Position numbers and translations under genes: made by a program
Shown: one piece after another, positions 6,583-7,111 of the stretch
Numbering within the stretch: position 1 is the first letter of the stretch
Layout of the letters: each line of letters opens with the position of its first letter
The notes under the pieces: generated by a model
Seen by the model: only the letters and a program-made list of their open reading frames with translations
Told to the model about the DNA's origin: nothing
Databases searched by the model: none
From: Bacteroidia bacterium
GTDB taxonomy: Bacteria; Bacteroidota; Bacteroidia; JABEUT01
Assembly (NCBI GenBank): GCA_013044305.1
Contig: JABEUT010000069.1
Location: 1-7,111, forward strand
Length of the DNA: 7,111 nucleotides
Direction: 5' to 3'

Positions 6583-6624
6583 ATGGAAGCAGGCGGAGCA
6601 CATGCAGCCCGTGTAAGAAAATGA
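6583..6624 (+). CDS. possible leader mini-ORF overlapping the next gene (13 codons)
   Basis: ATG at 6583 opens a frame encoding MEAGGAHAARVRK and ending with TGA at 6622-6624. The stop overlaps the ATG at 6621 in an ATGA arrangement typical of translational coupling. GCAGAGG lies a few bases before its ATG as a possible ribosome site. It lies wholly downstream of the predicted + start site near 6529. It could be a leader peptide or only a chance frame; there is no evidence that the peptide has a function. Confidence 0.25.
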   Translation: MEAGGAHAARVRK

Positions 6625-7111
6625 ACAAGGACACATTGATAGATTTATTCACTAAGGCCAAAGCGCCTGCAAATGCCGAGAACAAGGAGGCGCTGCGCCG
6701 CGTTGTGCAATCGTTTCCATACTTTCAAATGGCGCAGGTATTGTATGCCAGGCAATTGTATCTGGACAACGACCCCGATGTAACGGCACGTATTAAACTG
6801 GCGTCGGCTTATGCACCCGACAGAAAAGCCATGTACCGGCTCTTCAGAGAGAAACCCGCTGCCGTTGAGGAAAATCAGATTGTAAAAACTCCGCCGGCAG
6901 CCGAGCCTAAAGAAAAAATAAGTTACGAATTTGTATATACCCCTAAAAAAGAAAGACTATTGCAGGGAGCGACAAAACCGCCGTTGATGGAAGGCAATTT
7001 GCATCTGCCGGAACCAACACAGGCGGCAACAGGCCCCCGGCCTCAAAATATTCCGCCTGAAAAGGTGTCGCCGCTCTCCGAAACATTCCTTGAGAAGGAA
7101 ATTGCGGTGGC
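6621..7111 (+). CDS. uncharacterised Bacteroidota-type protein, N-terminal part (partial)
   Basis: The frame is open from ATG at 6621 to the window edge: 163 complete codons, with the C-terminus missing. An in-frame TAA at 6564-6566 and no other ATG after it fix the start, preceded by an A-rich TAAGAAA rather than a clear Shine-Dalgarno. There is no signal peptide or membrane segment, so it is probably cytosolic. Residues 1-75 look helical and include SFPYFQMAQVLYARQL (31-46) and ASAYAPDRKAMYRLF (61-75). I recall this pattern from uncharacterised Bacteroidota proteins, some annotated as TPR-like, but cannot confirm it here. Residues about 80-150 form a Pro/Glu/Lys-rich, probably disordered linker. 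A new ordered block seems to start at SETFLEKEIAV (153-163). Function is unknown. It is transcribed away from namZ, probably from the -7 box at 6515-6522. Confidence 0.8.
   Translation, partial: MNKDTLIDLFTKAKAPANAENKEALRRVVQSFPYFQMAQVLYARQLYLDNDPDVTARIKLASAYAPDRKAMYRLFREKPAAVEENQIVKTPPAAEPKEKISYEFVYTPKKERLLQGATKPPLMEGNLHLPEPTQAATGPRPQNIPPEKVSPLSETFLEKEIAV

Overview
The window reads as ordinary chromosomal DNA from a member of the Bacteroidota, probably Sphingobacteriales/Chitinophagales-like; this placement is an inference. It rests on two exact TAnnTTTG-type -7 promoter boxes, mostly poor Shine-Dalgarno sequences, a DUF1343/NamZ peptidoglycan hydrolase, a POTRA-less Omp85-type barrel, and an N-terminus of the FPYFQ.A...AR type that I associate with uncharacterised Bacteroidota proteins. 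No mobile element, CRISPR array, tRNA or rRNA is visible. The DNA is almost fully coding.

Layout. Positions 1-72 probably hold the last codons of a rightward gene. Two + frames are open there, so the frame is unresolved; if frame 1 is right, its stop shares a TTAA with the polA stop. Four leftward genes follow, in transcription order from right to left: a secreted NamZ/GH171-type exo-N-acetylmuramidase (5155-6426), a POTRA-less outer-membrane beta-barrel of the Omp85 superfamily (3993-5102), a two-domain vicinal-oxygen-chelate (VOC) protein (2866-3915), and polA for DNA polymerase I (69-2795). The gaps are 52, 77 and 70 nt, so they may form a loose operon, but no clear rho-independent terminator or strong internal promoter settles this. 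A 194-bp intergenic region (6427-6620) separates this block from a rightward gene that runs off the window at 7111 and encodes a Bacteroidota-type protein of unknown function.

How the genes fit together. The first two genes of the leftward block act at the cell envelope: NamZ is predicted to release terminal MurNAc from peptidoglycan fragments, and the barrel sits in the outer membrane. The VOC protein and polA have no evident functional link to them and may be neighbours only.

Most notable observations. (1) All expected catalytic residues of the 3'-5' proofreading exonuclease domain of DNA polymerase I are replaced, although the domain is kept at nearly full length. (2) The promoter boxes for the two outward-facing genes appear to face each other across the short intergenic region, so polymerase binding would be mutually exclusive and the transcripts would overlap. 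(3) The Omp85-type barrel has no room for POTRA domains and carries a lipobox-like LLSC in its signal sequence. I found no clear sign of a wholly new multi-gene system.
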